DNA of 64,000 nucleotides, taken from contig NZ_CANDOB010000001.1 in NCBI RefSeq assembly GCF_947387515.1, positions 930,001 to 994,000 of the forward strand, in the 5' to 3' direction. Below the pieces are notes generated by a model. That model searched no databases, was not told the origin of the DNA, and saw only the letters and a program-made list of their open reading frames with translations. This DNA is from Alkalihalobacillus sp. CinArs1 (GTDB lineage Bacteria; Bacillota; Bacilli; Bacillales; Guptibacillaceae). Each line of letters opens with the position of its first letter. Position 1 is the stretch's first letter. Both the position numbers and the translations under genes were made by a program. Positions 8,450-17,896 of this stretch are shown here, piece by piece.

Positions 8450-8523
8450 GTATCCTCCGCCTCCTGACTCACAAGTTGTCATTCTATTTATATGAGCGCG
8501 GAGGCATGTTTGACAATCAAAGA

Positions 8524-9912
8524 TTAATATCTGTTCTCAAGTCTAAATGCAAGAAGATCACGAAGCATTTCTGGTAAGTAGTACTTCTTCCTAGCGTGCT
8601 TCATCTGCGGATAAAATTTTCCGAAGGTGAACATATCCGCCGTGGCCACTGAATATTCTTTTTCTGGAGACAGCTGATGACCGTTATGGAGAATTTCTGT
8701 TACGTGATGAAGACCATCATCCATTACGACTGTTTTCACTTCGAGTCCATCAAAAGCCATGATACCCATGACTTCTCCTCTGAAACCTAATCCTTTAAAC
8801 GTTAAATGCACGAGTTCGTCAGACATTGCATATGCGACGATCTCACGTAATTCACTTCCTTTTAGAATAACTTTACATGGATTGACGGGATGTGGACATA
8901 TACGATGAAGGTCTTCTCTCGACACCTTCCCTTCACTTAATCCATCAAGCAGCATACCCGAATTGATCATTCCAATATCAGCATTGCACCATTCTCTAAG
9001 AGCAGCAGAGAGCTCGTCAGGAAGGACAGAGCGCCTGAACCACTCTGCTTCTAGAGGTTGTTCAAGGCGACACACGACCTCGTCTAATAAGTTTTGTGCA
9101 TTCGCTCCTAATCGATCTAGCTGTTCCTTTGTCGCTTGATCTTCTTTATGATCACGCACAGAAATCGCATAAGCTTCTGCCTCAACTAATTTGCACTGTT
9201 CGGTATCATAGTTTAGGACGACTTCTCCTACATAATTTCCATTCTTACCTGCTTGAGTAATCAACGTTCCATTTACATTCATTCCATGCTTAAGAACGTG
9301 ATGGGTATGAGAGCCGATGATCACATCGATTCCTTCAATATCCGTTGCAATCTGCTCGTCGTTCCCAAGTCCCATATGTGACATCAACACGACTACATCA
9401 GCTTTCGAACGTACTTCATCAACCACCTTTTGCAGCATTTCCCATGGTGATTGTATCGACCAGCCGAGGAGACTATAGAATTGTTCATATGGAATCGTTA
9501 TCCCGATTAGTCCGACCTTAACGCCATCTTTCTCATCGATCGCGTACGGAACTGCCCAGGCAGGTCTTGCTCCATCAGAGTGAAACAAGTTCGACACGAT
9601 GACTTGAAAATTGGCATCAGTGTATAGCTCTTCCAATTCTTGCTTTGAAAATGTGATTCCCTCGTTATTTCCGATCGTCGCATAATCATATTTCAGTTCA
9701 TTTAATAAATGTACATTTCCCTTACCTGAGGTCCCCTCGGTAATCGGGTGAACTTTATCCGCGTGATCACCAAGATCTAACAATAAGTAGTGATCATGAT
9801 GATAATCATGAATTCTTTTTCTATCTTTTATATAGCCAGCCACCTTAGGCCAATTTTCAAAGTGACTATGAAGATCGTTCGTATAATATAAATGTACCTT
9901 TTTTGAAGTCAA
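8524..9912 (-). CDS. yunD: YunD metallophosphoesterase/5'-nucleotidase-like protein
   Basis: A 462-residue protein of the UshA/5'-nucleotidase type but without a signal peptide, so probably cytosolic. Two-metal motifs are visible: YYTNDLHSHFENW near residue 10, LLDLGDHADKV, IGNNEG, MSHMGLGND and IGSHTHHVL. The second half carries a 5_nucleotid_C domain. The start is TTG 9912 with AAGGAAGAG upstream. Substrate is likely a nucleotide or nucleotide sugar, but cannot be read from sequence. It is one of a co-directional series yunB-yunC-yunD-yunE-yunF. Confidence 0.88.
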   Translation of the reverse strand: MTSKKVHLYYTNDLHSHFENWPKVAGYIKDRKRIHDYHHDHYLLLDLGDHADKVHPITEGTSGKGNVHLLNELKYDYATIGNNEGITFSKQELEELYTDANFQVIVSNLFHSDGARPAWAVPYAIDEKDGVKVGLIGITIPYEQFYSLLGWSIQSPWEMLQKVVDEVRSKADVVVLMSHMGLGNDEQIATDIEGIDVIIGSHTHHVLKHGMNVNGTLITQAGKNGNYVGEVVLNYDTEQCKLVEAEAYAISVRDHKEDQATKEQLDRLGANAQNLLDEVVCRLEQPLEAEWFRRSVLPDELSAALREWCNADIGMINSGMLLDGLSEGKVSREDLHRICPHPVNPCKVILKGSELREIVAYAMSDELVHLTFKGLGFRGEVMGIMAFDGLEVKTVVMDDGLHHVTEILHNGHQLSPEKEYSVATADMFTFGKFYPQMKHARKKYYLPEMLRDLLAFRLENRY

Positions 9913-9927
9913 GACACTCTTCCTTTC

Positions 9928-10749
9928 TTAACCCGTCATTCCCTGCCAGACCAATCGTATCCCGACGAGAATTAACATCCACCTTAAAATAACGACAATC
10001 GTATTATCTGACAGTTTCTGATTAATGAAAGAGCCACATTTTGCCCCAATCCATGCGCCTGGAACTAATCCAATCAATAAAAATCCTGCGATATTCCCAA
10101 GGGCTAAATGCGTCATCGTACCGATTATACTCGACAGAAATATCATAAACATCGATGTTGCAACTGCAATAGAGGTTGGAAATCCGAATAATAAAATCAT
10201 GGCAGGAACCATCAACGACCCACCGCCGATACCAAAAAGCCCTGATAGAATCCCAACGATAAACGAAACAACTAAGGCAGCTATCACTGAAAACCGATAT
10301 TCACTAGCGTTCCCATCCAAATCAGTAATCGATCGCGAAAAACGTCCATCTAACTTCAATGGTCGCAAACGTCCCCTTACCATTAATAATATGGAAACAA
10401 GCACCATAAATACCCCGAAATATACAGAAAATTGATCGACGGCGATAAATTTGTTTAACCAAGCTCCTGCAATTGCACCAGGACCGCTTCCAAGAAAGAA
10501 CAACCCACCGCTTTTATAATCGACTGTCTTTTTCTTCATATAGGACAATGTTGACGATAATCCAATAGCTACCAATACGACGATCGAGCTACCTACGATA
10601 AGCTGTGGAGATAACTCAGGTAGCCAATTCGTATACTGATCTATGATCAAAAGCCCAGGAACGATGATGATCCCTCCACCAAGACCAACCAAACTTCCAA
10701 TCGTACCTGCAGCTAATCCGATAAAGAATAATAAGACCCAAGTTAACAT
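9928..10749 (-). CDS. yunE: TauE/SafE-family sulfite/anion exporter (YunE)
   Basis: A 273-residue protein with about eight hydrophobic helices and the two family repeats, recognised by GxLVGLGGGIIIVPGLL at residues 18-35 and GLFGIGGGSLMVPAMILLFG near residue 170. TauE/SafE proteins move sulfite, sulfonates or other organic anions. No substrate can be assigned. It starts at ATG 10749 after AAGGAG and follows yunF by 15 bases, so the two are probably co-transcribed. Confidence 0.85.
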   Translation of the reverse strand: MLTWVLLFFIGLAAGTIGSLVGLGGGIIIVPGLLIIDQYTNWLPELSPQLIVGSSIVVLVAIGLSSTLSYMKKKTVDYKSGGLFFLGSGPGAIAGAWLNKFIAVDQFSVYFGVFMVLVSILLMVRGRLRPLKLDGRFSRSITDLDGNASEYRFSVIAALVVSFIVGILSGLFGIGGGSLMVPAMILLFGFPTSIAVATSMFMIFLSSIIGTMTHLALGNIAGFLLIGLVPGAWIGAKCGSFINQKLSDNTIVVILRWMLILVGIRLVWQGMTG

Positions 10750-10764
10750 GAAAAGAACTCCTTA

Positions 10765-11616
10765 TTAGTCGAAAAGATCAAGTTGTCTTGGGTTAAGGTT
10801 CGTATACTCGATATCAAGCATTCGAATCATTTCTTTCGCATTCCCCGACGCATGACCACCAGAATTATTATTGAATAGTATATACACATTCTTACATTCT
10901 TTTCGTAACTGCTCAATTCTTTCTTTCCATTCCTTGAGCTCATTATTGTCATACTCATACAGATAGCGAACTTCTCGCCACTTTTGATTGTTCCCAGGGT
11001 TCCGCCACCCATTAACATTTCTTCCATGAAGTCGTACAAGTACATCATCATTCGAAATCGTCTCCATGACGATTGGGATCGAACCTTCTCCAGCTTGAGG
11101 CTCATCACAGATTGAATGTATGTATCCTTGTTCCTCAAGAAAAGAAAGTGTTTTCTCCCGAAATGCCTCATGATACCAGGATTGATGTCTAAACTCTACC
11201 GCACAAGGGATATCTCCCATTCTTTCTTTACAATCTCGCAAAAGATTCACGTTATCTTTGTTCACATCAAACCATGGTGGAAACTGAAAAAGAACCATCG
11301 CAAGTTTTCCAGAACGTTGTAAAGGCACGATTGACTCCTTGAAAGCCTTGAACATAGCATCTCTCGTCTCAAAAGGAATCTCCCCCCGCTCGTGTCCTGT
11401 CATTCCCTGATAAGCTTTCACAACAAACTGAAACCCCTCAGGCGTCTCACTCGCCCATTTCTCATAATTTCTTATAGGTTGCACTGCATAAAAAGAAGAA
11501 TCAACTTCTACAACCGGAAAATGAGAACTATAAATCGATAGCTTTTCATTACTCTTTACACCCGGAGGATACAAATCATCATGATCCCCCCAACCAGTAA
11601 CACCTATGTATATCAT
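10765..11616 (-). CDS. yunF: DUF72 family protein (YunF)
   Basis: A 283-residue TIM-barrel-like DUF72 protein. Signature parts are IYIGVTGWGDHDDLYPPG at the N-terminus, YSSHFPVVEVDSSFYAVQP, FQFPPWF, VEFRHQSW and the C-terminal VYILFNNNSGGHASGNA. I choose ATG 11616 over the TTG three bases earlier because of its distance from GGGAAGG. The function of DUF72 proteins is not settled. It is divergent from the downstream reductase gene, with a repeat array between them. Confidence 0.85.
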   Translation of the reverse strand: MIYIGVTGWGDHDDLYPPGVKSNEKLSIYSSHFPVVEVDSSFYAVQPIRNYEKWASETPEGFQFVVKAYQGMTGHERGEIPFETRDAMFKAFKESIVPLQRSGKLAMVLFQFPPWFDVNKDNVNLLRDCKERMGDIPCAVEFRHQSWYHEAFREKTLSFLEEQGYIHSICDEPQAGEGSIPIVMETISNDDVLVRLHGRNVNGWRNPGNNQKWREVRYLYEYDNNELKEWKERIEQLRKECKNVYILFNNNSGGHASGNAKEMIRMLDIEYTNLNPRQLDLFD

Positions 11617-11687
11617 CAAATCCTTCCCTTCTATTTCTCTGCCTCTATTTTCTGACTTTAAAGGAGAAATAGCAAGGGAAAAACCCC

Positions 11688-12117
11688 GAAAAGCGGAGGT
11701 GGGCGTTTAGGTCCGACAGGCACTGGAACCATTTCGAATGAACACGCTTTTTGTGTTCAATCGAAATGGTGAAGTGACCCGAGGACCTGCCCCCTGCAGC
11801 TGGATCAGAAAGGCGGAGGCGAGCGTTTAGAAACGGAGATATTGGAACTCTTGAAATAGAACACGCTTTTTGTGTTCTGTTGAAAGAGTGAAATATCGTA
11901 GTTTCTGCGAGTCGCAGCTAGACCAGAAAAGCGGAGGTGGGCGTTTAGACCCGACAAGCGCTGGAATCCTTTCGTTTGAACACGTTCTTTGTGTTCAGGC
12001 GAAAGGGTGAAGCGACTCGAGGGTCTGCCAACCGCAGCTAGATCAGAAAAGCGGAGATGGGCGTTTAGACCCGACAAGCGCTGGAACCCTTTCGTTTGAA
12101 CACACTTTTTGTGTTCA
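11688..12117. repeat. Tandem array of ~120-bp structured repeats (3 full copies plus a truncated one)
   Basis: Copies begin with GAAAAGCGGAGnTGGGCGTTTAG (variants) at 11688, 11808, 11926 and 12046; spacing is 120, 118 and 120 bp. The fourth copy stops after its GAACACnnnTTTTTGTGTTC apical hairpin. Each full copy folds into one long arm: outer stem, an internal stem, the asymmetric loop GGA/GA, and an apical stem closed by GAACAC/GTGTTC. The stems differ between copies by compensating changes (for example GGTCC/GGACC, GAAAC/GTTTC, GACCC/GGGTC). Each full copy ends CTGC...GCAGCTnGAnCA. The array lies in a divergent intergenic region, so it is neither coding nor a 3' UTR of the adjacent genes. 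I recall similar short GC-rich dispersed repeats in other Bacillaceae, but cannot name a family. Confidence 0.92.
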
Positions 12118-12176
12118 CCTTCAACAATTGCATATAAGATATAATCCATTAACACACTTTCATTCCCCCCAATGTA

Positions 12177-12226
12177 TTGTAAATCACAAGAATCTATTAT
12201 ATATTTTAATTGATAATGATAATCAC
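12177..12226 (+). promoter_or_regulatory. Fur-controlled promoter of the reductase gene
   Basis: TTGTAA (12177-12182), a 17-base spacer and TATATT (12200-12205) make a plausible promoter. Directly downstream, TTGATAATGATAATCACT (about 12209-12226) matches the Fur box core of GATAAT hexamers, in a position to block transcription when iron is plentiful. Confidence 0.75.
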
Positions 12227-12255
12227 TACTGTTTACTTTCTGGGGAGGACTGTAA

Positions 12256-13302
12256 ATGTTTAATAGAGATGTATTCGATGTAACGATAATTGGTGGAGGT
12301 CCTGCTGGGCTTTATTCTGCATTTTATGGTGGCTTAAGAGAACTAAAAGTCAAAATTATAGAATTCCAGCCTAAATTAGGCGGCAAGATCCATGTTTATC
12401 CTGAAAAAATGATTTGGGATGTAGGAGGACACAAGCCATTATCTGGTGCAGATCTCATCGAATCCTTAGTTGAGCAGGGATTAACATTCGACCCAGAAGT
12501 AGTTTTAAATACAAAAGTTGAAAGTATCACAAGAGATGAAGAAGGAATTTTCACTTTAAAGAGTGCTGAAGGTGAGGAGCACTACTCAAAAACCGTTATC
12601 GTCGCTGTTGGGAGTGGAATCCTAAAACCACAAAAACTTGAGATTCAAGGCGCAGAAAGGTTTGAAGTTTCTAACTTGAATTATACGATCAAGTCTTTGA
12701 AACATTTTAAAGATAAAACGGTTGTCATTTCAGGCGGTGGTAACGCAGCGATCGATTGGGCGAACGAATTAATACCTGTCGCAAAGAAAATATACCTTAC
12801 ATATAGAAAAGATGCTCTTACTGGCCATGAAGCACAAGTCTCAAAACTTAAAGAAAGCTGTGTAGACTGTATCTTTAACACTTCGATCTCTAAACTGATC
12901 GCTTGCTGTAACCATGAAACGATTGAACAGATCGAATTAACCAACCATGTTACAGGTGAGATTTCCTACCTCCCGATCGATGAAGTGGTTATTAATCATG
13001 GGTATGAAAGGGATTCTTCGTTAATTGGTAATAGTGATTTGAATATTGAACTAGTCGATCAGTTTTTTATTGAAGGAAATTCAACGAGTGAGTCATCTAT
13101 TCCAGGACTCTATGCAGCAGGAGATATCTTAAAACACGATGGAAAATTAAACCTTATTGCCGGTGCATTCCAAGATGCAGCAAATGCTATAAACAAGGCA
13201 AAGCTGCATATTCAGCCGGAAGCACAAGCGGTTGGCATGGTTTCTTCACACAACTCAGTGTTTAAGGAGCGAAATCGTGAGCTGATCAAACGAATGATAT
13301 AA
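12256..13302 (+). CDS. ycgT: Ferredoxin/flavodoxin--NADP+ reductase, TrxR-like type (YumC/YcgT family)
   Basis: A 348-residue two-dinucleotide-domain flavoprotein. The FAD motif IGGGPAGLYSAFYGGLR is at residues 12-28, the NADPH motif ISGGGNAAIDWANEL near residue 155, and the second FAD contact GLYAAGDI near residue 285. It lacks the CxxC redox pair of thioredoxin reductase, which places it with the ferredoxin-NADP reductases of Bacillus. A Fur box lies over its promoter, so I favour the iron-controlled paralogue YcgT over the housekeeping YumC. A plausible role is supplying electrons for iron release or Fe-S work under iron limitation. GGGGAGG precedes the ATG. Confidence 0.85.
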   Translation: MFNRDVFDVTIIGGGPAGLYSAFYGGLRELKVKIIEFQPKLGGKIHVYPEKMIWDVGGHKPLSGADLIESLVEQGLTFDPEVVLNTKVESITRDEEGIFTLKSAEGEEHYSKTVIVAVGSGILKPQKLEIQGAERFEVSNLNYTIKSLKHFKDKTVVISGGGNAAIDWANELIPVAKKIYLTYRKDALTGHEAQVSKLKESCVDCIFNTSISKLIACCNHETIEQIELTNHVTGEISYLPIDEVVINHGYERDSSLIGNSDLNIELVDQFFIEGNSTSESSIPGLYAAGDILKHDGKLNLIAGAFQDAANAINKAKLHIQPEAQAVGMVSSHNSVFKERNRELIKRMI

Positions 13303-13305
13303 GAA

Positions 13306-13336
13306 AAAGGACCGCTCTACATGGCGGTCCTTCTTA
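13306..13336. terminator. Terminator between the reductase and RND genes
   Basis: AGGACCGC pairs with GCGGTCCT (GGACCGC/GCGGTCC core) around 7 bases, with AAAAA on the left and T-rich sequence on the right; usable by both convergent genes. Confidence 0.8.
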
Positions 13337-13340
13337 CTCT

Positions 13341-16300
13341 TTACTTATCAACGACTCCTATTTTTCTATACTTCCCAATAGCTTGATAAAAGACAGGAAC
13401 AAACACGAGAGTTAGCAGGGTAGATGTTGTTAACCCTCCGATTACCGTGATAGCTAATCCTTTTGAAATCAAACCAGAAGCAGAATTAGAAAGGGCTAGT
13501 GGGATTAATGCAAAGATGGTCGCAAGTGCCGTCATTAGAATTGGACGTAATCTTGTTGCTGAAGCTTCAACAATGGACTCGGTTAAGTCCATCCCTTCTC
13601 GTCGATTACTTTCCACACGGTCAAGAAGAACGACAGCATTCGTTACGACAATCCCAATCAACATGAGCATTCCGATCATCGCACTCATCGACAGGGTCTG
13701 ACCACCGATGAGGAGTCCAGCCAATGCTCCGATCGGAACAAAGATAAGAGACGATAGAATAACAATCGGGGTGATGATGCCACCGAATGTGATACTCAGT
13801 ACAAGAAACACTAAGCCGACAGCTGCGGCCATTGCTAAACCAAGATCTGAAAACCCTTCAGTAATCATGTCCATACCACCAGAAAGGTCTACTTCGACAT
13901 CATCTGGGAGAGAAAGATCCTGAATACGTTCTTCAATATCTCTTGAGGTAGCCGCAGTATCATCCCCTTTGATCGTAGCAGAAATCGTATTTGCTGTATC
14001 TCCATCTTGGTGCTCAATAGACGATGGAACGTTAATCTCTTCAATCGTCGCCACTTCACTCAACTCTTTTTCACCTTCAATTGTCTTTACAGAGAACGCT
14101 TCTAATTCTTCTTTAGAAGACAACATATCGTCGAAAACAAGCTCAGTTTCCCAGCTTTGGTCGTTAAGCGTTAGCGTTCCACCATCAACCGTATGCAAAC
14201 GTTCCTGGATAGGTTGTATGAGCTGGTATGGACTAAGCTTTAGTTCCTCTCCTTCTTCGCTGAGACGGATCCGATATTTTGTTTGCGAATCCTCCATCCC
14301 GTTTTGAACATTTTTCAGCCTATCATCTTGCATTAATAACGTTTCAATTTGATTCGATGCTTGATCTAATTGATCCAGATCATCACTGTAGAGGTTTACA
14401 TCTATACTATTTCCAGATGGCGGTCCTTCCTGTTGGATTTCTGTTGCCTTGACAGTTGCTGACTCATACTCATCTTGAGCGATAGTCTGAATTTCCTGTT
14501 CATATTTTGTCATCCACTTATCGATCGGTTCATCTTCATTTAACTGCACGAAAAATCGGGCAACGTTTTCCATTGTGTTTGCACTGGATCCTGGCATTTG
14601 CTGCTGACTCGTAAAGCCAATCGAAACCTGATTGTAATCGATCGCGTCTTCATCACTTAGGACACGTTCAATTTGTTGAGCAAGCTCATTTGTATCTTTT
14701 AATGTCACCTCTTTCGGTAAGGTCACTTCCACTTCAAACGATTCGTTCCCTTCTGTTGGTAGAAATGATACCCCTAGTGCTGGGATAAGCGAGAATGAGC
14801 CAACCAACAAAAAGATTGATAGAGTAAATACAATCCATTTTCGCTTCAAAGCCCCATGTAGGAACCGTTCGTACCAAGAGGACCCTTTAGAATGATTAGG
14901 CTTTTTATCGACTTTCTTAAAGAAGCTCTTTCCAAGTACTGGAATGAGCATCACTGCTACAAGGAGTGAAATGAGAACAGAAAACACAACAGCTAAACTA
15001 AATGGTCGGAAGAACTCTCCTAAGATGCCACTTACAAAAGCAAGAGGCATAAATACAATCACCGTAGCAATCGTAGAAGAGGCGATCGCACCCATCACTT
15101 CTTTTGTTGCACGAAACACGAGTTCCCGCTGCTTCATATCAGGATAGTTCTGCTTCCACCGATATATATTTTCGATAACAACGATTGAGTCATCTACAAT
15201 CCTACCGACCGCAACAGCCATTCCACCCAATGTCATGATATTTAGCGTGTAATCAAACTGATTGAGTAGTGCAATTGTTCCTAGAATGGAAATAGGTAAG
15301 GAAAGAATGGCAATGAAAGTTGCACGGATATTTCGTAAGAACACCAAAATCACGACAACTGTAAACAATGCGCCAAATCCGCCTTCTTTTAATAGTGCCG
15401 AGATTGATTTTTCTACTTCTTTCCCTTGGTCCAACACAGTGTATAGCTCATAACCTTGCTCATCTACACGTTCATTTAAATACGTTTTGACAGATTTAGC
15501 TACATCAGCTGTGTTTGCTTCTTGACCTTTCGTAATTTCGATTAAAATGGAATCCTCTCCATTAAAACGAGATATTTCAGGTCGTTCCGTCGCTTCTTTC
15601 ACCTCAGCTATATCCGACAATACGACACTCTGTTTACCAGACCCAGAGGGCTGAGAAGGCTGTGCCGCTTGCTGACTGGGGGATCCTTGGCCATTACGTT
15701 CCTCGCCGGGAGATTGCTGCTGAATCGCCTGATTTTGGGATAAGGGAATCTCAACCTCTTTTAAGTCTTCAACATCTTGCAAGTCACCCTTAATCTCTAC
15801 AGGAATGGAGTTTCCTTCTTCATTCAATGAACCAGTTGGCAATTTATACTGTGATTGTTGAATGGCATCTTTAATGTTAGATAGCGATAACCCATATTGA
15901 GATGCTTTTTCTTCGTTGACGACTATTTGTAAACTCGTCTCTTGCCCCCCTGTAATTTGAACACCTGATACACCTTCCATATTCTCAATCGTAGGAACGA
16001 TGTTCGATTCGATATCATTTTGTAGCTTTTCTATTTCCGTAGATGAAAGTGCTGCTTGATACACTGGGGTAGAGTTGATCGATATAGCCGTGACATCAGC
16101 TTCCACATCATCAGGCAGCGATACACCGTTCACTACGTTTTCAACATCGGATTGAGCTTCCTCAATGTCCTGACCAAAAGGATACATGATGGTAATCATA
16201 GACATGTTTTCTCTCGTTGTACTAGATATTGAGTCATACCCTTCCATATTAAGCAGTGCATCCTCAAGTGGAGTCGTAACCTTTTCCTCTACTTCCTCTG

Positions 16301-16469
16301 TAGAAGCATTCGGATATGGGGATTGAACAGTTAACACAGGGAAAGATACGTCTGGGAATGTTTCAACTTTAATTTTATCAGCTGCCAGCACTCCGCTGAC
16401 GACAACAAGTAACGTTAAAATAATAATAGCTACTGTATTTTTTAAACTTAGCTTTGTAATCCAACTCAT
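13341..16469 (-). CDS. RND-family exporter (AcrB/SwrC-like)
   Basis: A 1042-residue resistance-nodulation-division permease. The N-terminus SLKNTVAIIILTLLVVVSGVLA is TM1. A large exported loop, six helices containing GGMAVAVGRIVDDSIVVIENI, a second loop and a final six helices follow in the expected order; the acidic residues of that motif belong to the proton relay. It resembles Bacillus SwrC/YerP. An unusual Gln/Ser/Pro/Gly-rich insert (about residues 245-280) sits in the first outside loop. It lies 68 bp after a sensor kinase gene on the same strand, so is probably the target or part of that two-component unit. Substrate unknown; lipopeptides, fatty acids or drugs are possible. Confidence 0.9.
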   Translation of the reverse strand: MSWITKLSLKNTVAIIILTLLVVVSGVLAADKIKVETFPDVSFPVLTVQSPYPNASTEEVEEKVTTPLEDALLNMEGYDSISSTTRENMSMITIMYPFGQDIEEAQSDVENVVNGVSLPDDVEADVTAISINSTPVYQAALSSTEIEKLQNDIESNIVPTIENMEGVSGVQITGGQETSLQIVVNEEKASQYGLSLSNIKDAIQQSQYKLPTGSLNEEGNSIPVEIKGDLQDVEDLKEVEIPLSQNQAIQQQSPGEERNGQGSPSQQAAQPSQPSGSGKQSVVLSDIAEVKEATERPEISRFNGEDSILIEITKGQEANTADVAKSVKTYLNERVDEQGYELYTVLDQGKEVEKSISALLKEGGFGALFTVVVILVFLRNIRATFIAILSLPISILGTIALLNQFDYTLNIMTLGGMAVAVGRIVDDSIVVIENIYRWKQNYPDMKQRELVFRATKEVMGAIASSTIATVIVFMPLAFVSGILGEFFRPFSLAVVFSVLISLLVAVMLIPVLGKSFFKKVDKKPNHSKGSSWYERFLHGALKRKWIVFTLSIFLLVGSFSLIPALGVSFLPTEGNESFEVEVTLPKEVTLKDTNELAQQIERVLSDEDAIDYNQVSIGFTSQQQMPGSSANTMENVARFFVQLNEDEPIDKWMTKYEQEIQTIAQDEYESATVKATEIQQEGPPSGNSIDVNLYSDDLDQLDQASNQIETLLMQDDRLKNVQNGMEDSQTKYRIRLSEEGEELKLSPYQLIQPIQERLHTVDGGTLTLNDQSWETELVFDDMLSSKEELEAFSVKTIEGEKELSEVATIEEINVPSSIEHQDGDTANTISATIKGDDTAATSRDIEERIQDLSLPDDVEVDLSGGMDMITEGFSDLGLAMAAAVGLVFLVLSITFGGIITPIVILSSLIFVPIGALAGLLIGGQTLSMSAMIGMLMLIGIVVTNAVVLLDRVESNRREGMDLTESIVEASATRLRPILMTALATIFALIPLALSNSASGLISKGLAITVIGGLTTSTLLTLVFVPVFYQAIGKYRKIGVVDK

Positions 16470-16537
16470 AGTGGGTTCTCTCCTTTCAAATACCTAGAGT
16501 CAGCATACCCACTTATTATGAACTGAATATGAACAAA

Positions 16538-17896
16538 TTAAGATTTATGAGTTTTTTTTATTTGCGGAAGCGTAACGAGGAACGTCGTGCCGATTCCTAT
16601 GTCACTCTCTATTTCCACAGAACCTTGATGAAGATGAATAATCTTGCGCGCGATCGAGAGCCCTAAGCCGTTACCTCCCTGGTTTCTTGTTCTAGATTTG
16701 TCTACTTTATAAAAGCGTTCAAACACCCTCACTTGCTCTTCTGGTGAAATACCGACACCTTCGTCAGAAATAGAAACTACGATTGCATCCTCCCTTTCTT
16801 GCATTGCTACAGTGATCTTCTTTTCTTCAGGAGTATATCGAATAGCATTCGTAATTAAATTGATCCACACTTGCTTTAGTTGGTCCTCATCAGCTTGGAT
16901 TTTGTAATCGACCGTATCTAGCTGAATCGTTTGATGTTTTTCAGACCATTGGGGCTCTAAGGAAGCAACCACTCTCCGCAACTGTTCATCCAAATAGTAC
17001 GCTGACGATTCGAACGGTGGATGTTCGGAGTCTAGCGTAGCAAGTTTTAATAAGTTCTGACTCAATGAAGATAATCGCATACTCTCATGTTCAATGATCG
17101 ATAAATATTCCTTACCTTCTTTTTCGTCCTTAACAACATCATCCTTTAACGCTCTAGCAAATCCTTGAATAGACGTTAGTGGCGACTGAATCTCGTGAGA
17201 AACATTAGATACAAACTGCTGCCTCATGTCCTCAAGCTCATTTAACCCTTTCACCATGTGGTTAAAATGATGGGTTAATTCTCCAAGCTCATCTTTTCGC
17301 TTACTCTCGATTGATACATTAAAATTTCCCCGTGCTACCTTCTTCGTTAATGTGGTCATCTCTTTTATAGGGCGAATTGTGTATTTTGTTGTGATGATAA
17401 AAATAGCACTGCCCAATAAGAGAATGGAGGAAAATAGCGTTAACATCACTTTTCTAAAATCATTAAAGATAAATTGGAAGTTTGGAGTGATGAATATAGC
17501 GTAGGATTGACCTTCTACCACAAAAGGTATTCCAACGATAGTTCGACGGAGTTGTTCTTGTGTCTTGTACGGCTCCCCATTCAATACCTCACTAATTGCT
17601 TCTTGAGAAAGATTTCGAATCGGTCGACTCTCATAAACTGCCGTGTCTAATTTCTCGCTGAACAATACGATATCAAAGCTAATAGAAGATATCGCATCCA
17701 AGTATGTAGAAATATCGAGATCTGGATTTGATTGATAAATTTCTATAAAATCTCTTCCAACACTTTGCATCCGTTGTTCAACACGATCTGAAATCTGATG
17801 TTCATACAAACGACCTGAAATCAAAAAGGTAACGAAAAGACTAAAAAAGATAGCAATGAGGAAGGTGGCAACGATTTGAACATATAAGCTCTTCAC
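16538..17896 (-). CDS. Sensor histidine kinase
   Basis: A 452-residue membrane kinase. TM1 is at residues 6-27, a roughly 130-residue outside sensor region follows, then TM2 (about 150-170), HAMP (TTKYTIRPIKEMTTLTKKVARG), HisKA with phospho-acceptor VSHEIQSPLTSIQGF, and HATPase_c with NLITNAIRYT, DEGVGI and GGNGLGLSIARKI. The start ATG overlaps the stop of the response regulator by 3 bases, a standard translational coupling. Sensed signal unknown; the adjacent RND exporter suggests an envelope stress or amphipathic compound. Confidence 0.93.
   Translation of the reverse strand: MKSLYVQIVATFLIAIFFSLFVTFLISGRLYEHQISDRVEQRMQSVGRDFIEIYQSNPDLDISTYLDAISSISFDIVLFSEKLDTAVYESRPIRNLSQEAISEVLNGEPYKTQEQLRRTIVGIPFVVEGQSYAIFITPNFQFIFNDFRKVMLTLFSSILLLGSAIFIITTKYTIRPIKEMTTLTKKVARGNFNVSIESKRKDELGELTHHFNHMVKGLNELEDMRQQFVSNVSHEIQSPLTSIQGFARALKDDVVKDEKEGKEYLSIIEHESMRLSSLSQNLLKLATLDSEHPPFESSAYYLDEQLRRVVASLEPQWSEKHQTIQLDTVDYKIQADEDQLKQVWINLITNAIRYTPEEKKITVAMQEREDAIVVSISDEGVGISPEEQVRVFERFYKVDKSRTRNQGGNGLGLSIARKIIHLHQGSVEIESDIGIGTTFLVTLPQIKKTHKS

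Noticed and set aside
11805-12155. A 116-codon minus-strand frame with internal repeats (QTKGFQRLSGLNAHLRF)
   Set aside because: It simply translates the tandem structured repeat; its repetition comes from the DNA units, there is no ribosome site, and the between-copy changes preserve stems rather than codons.
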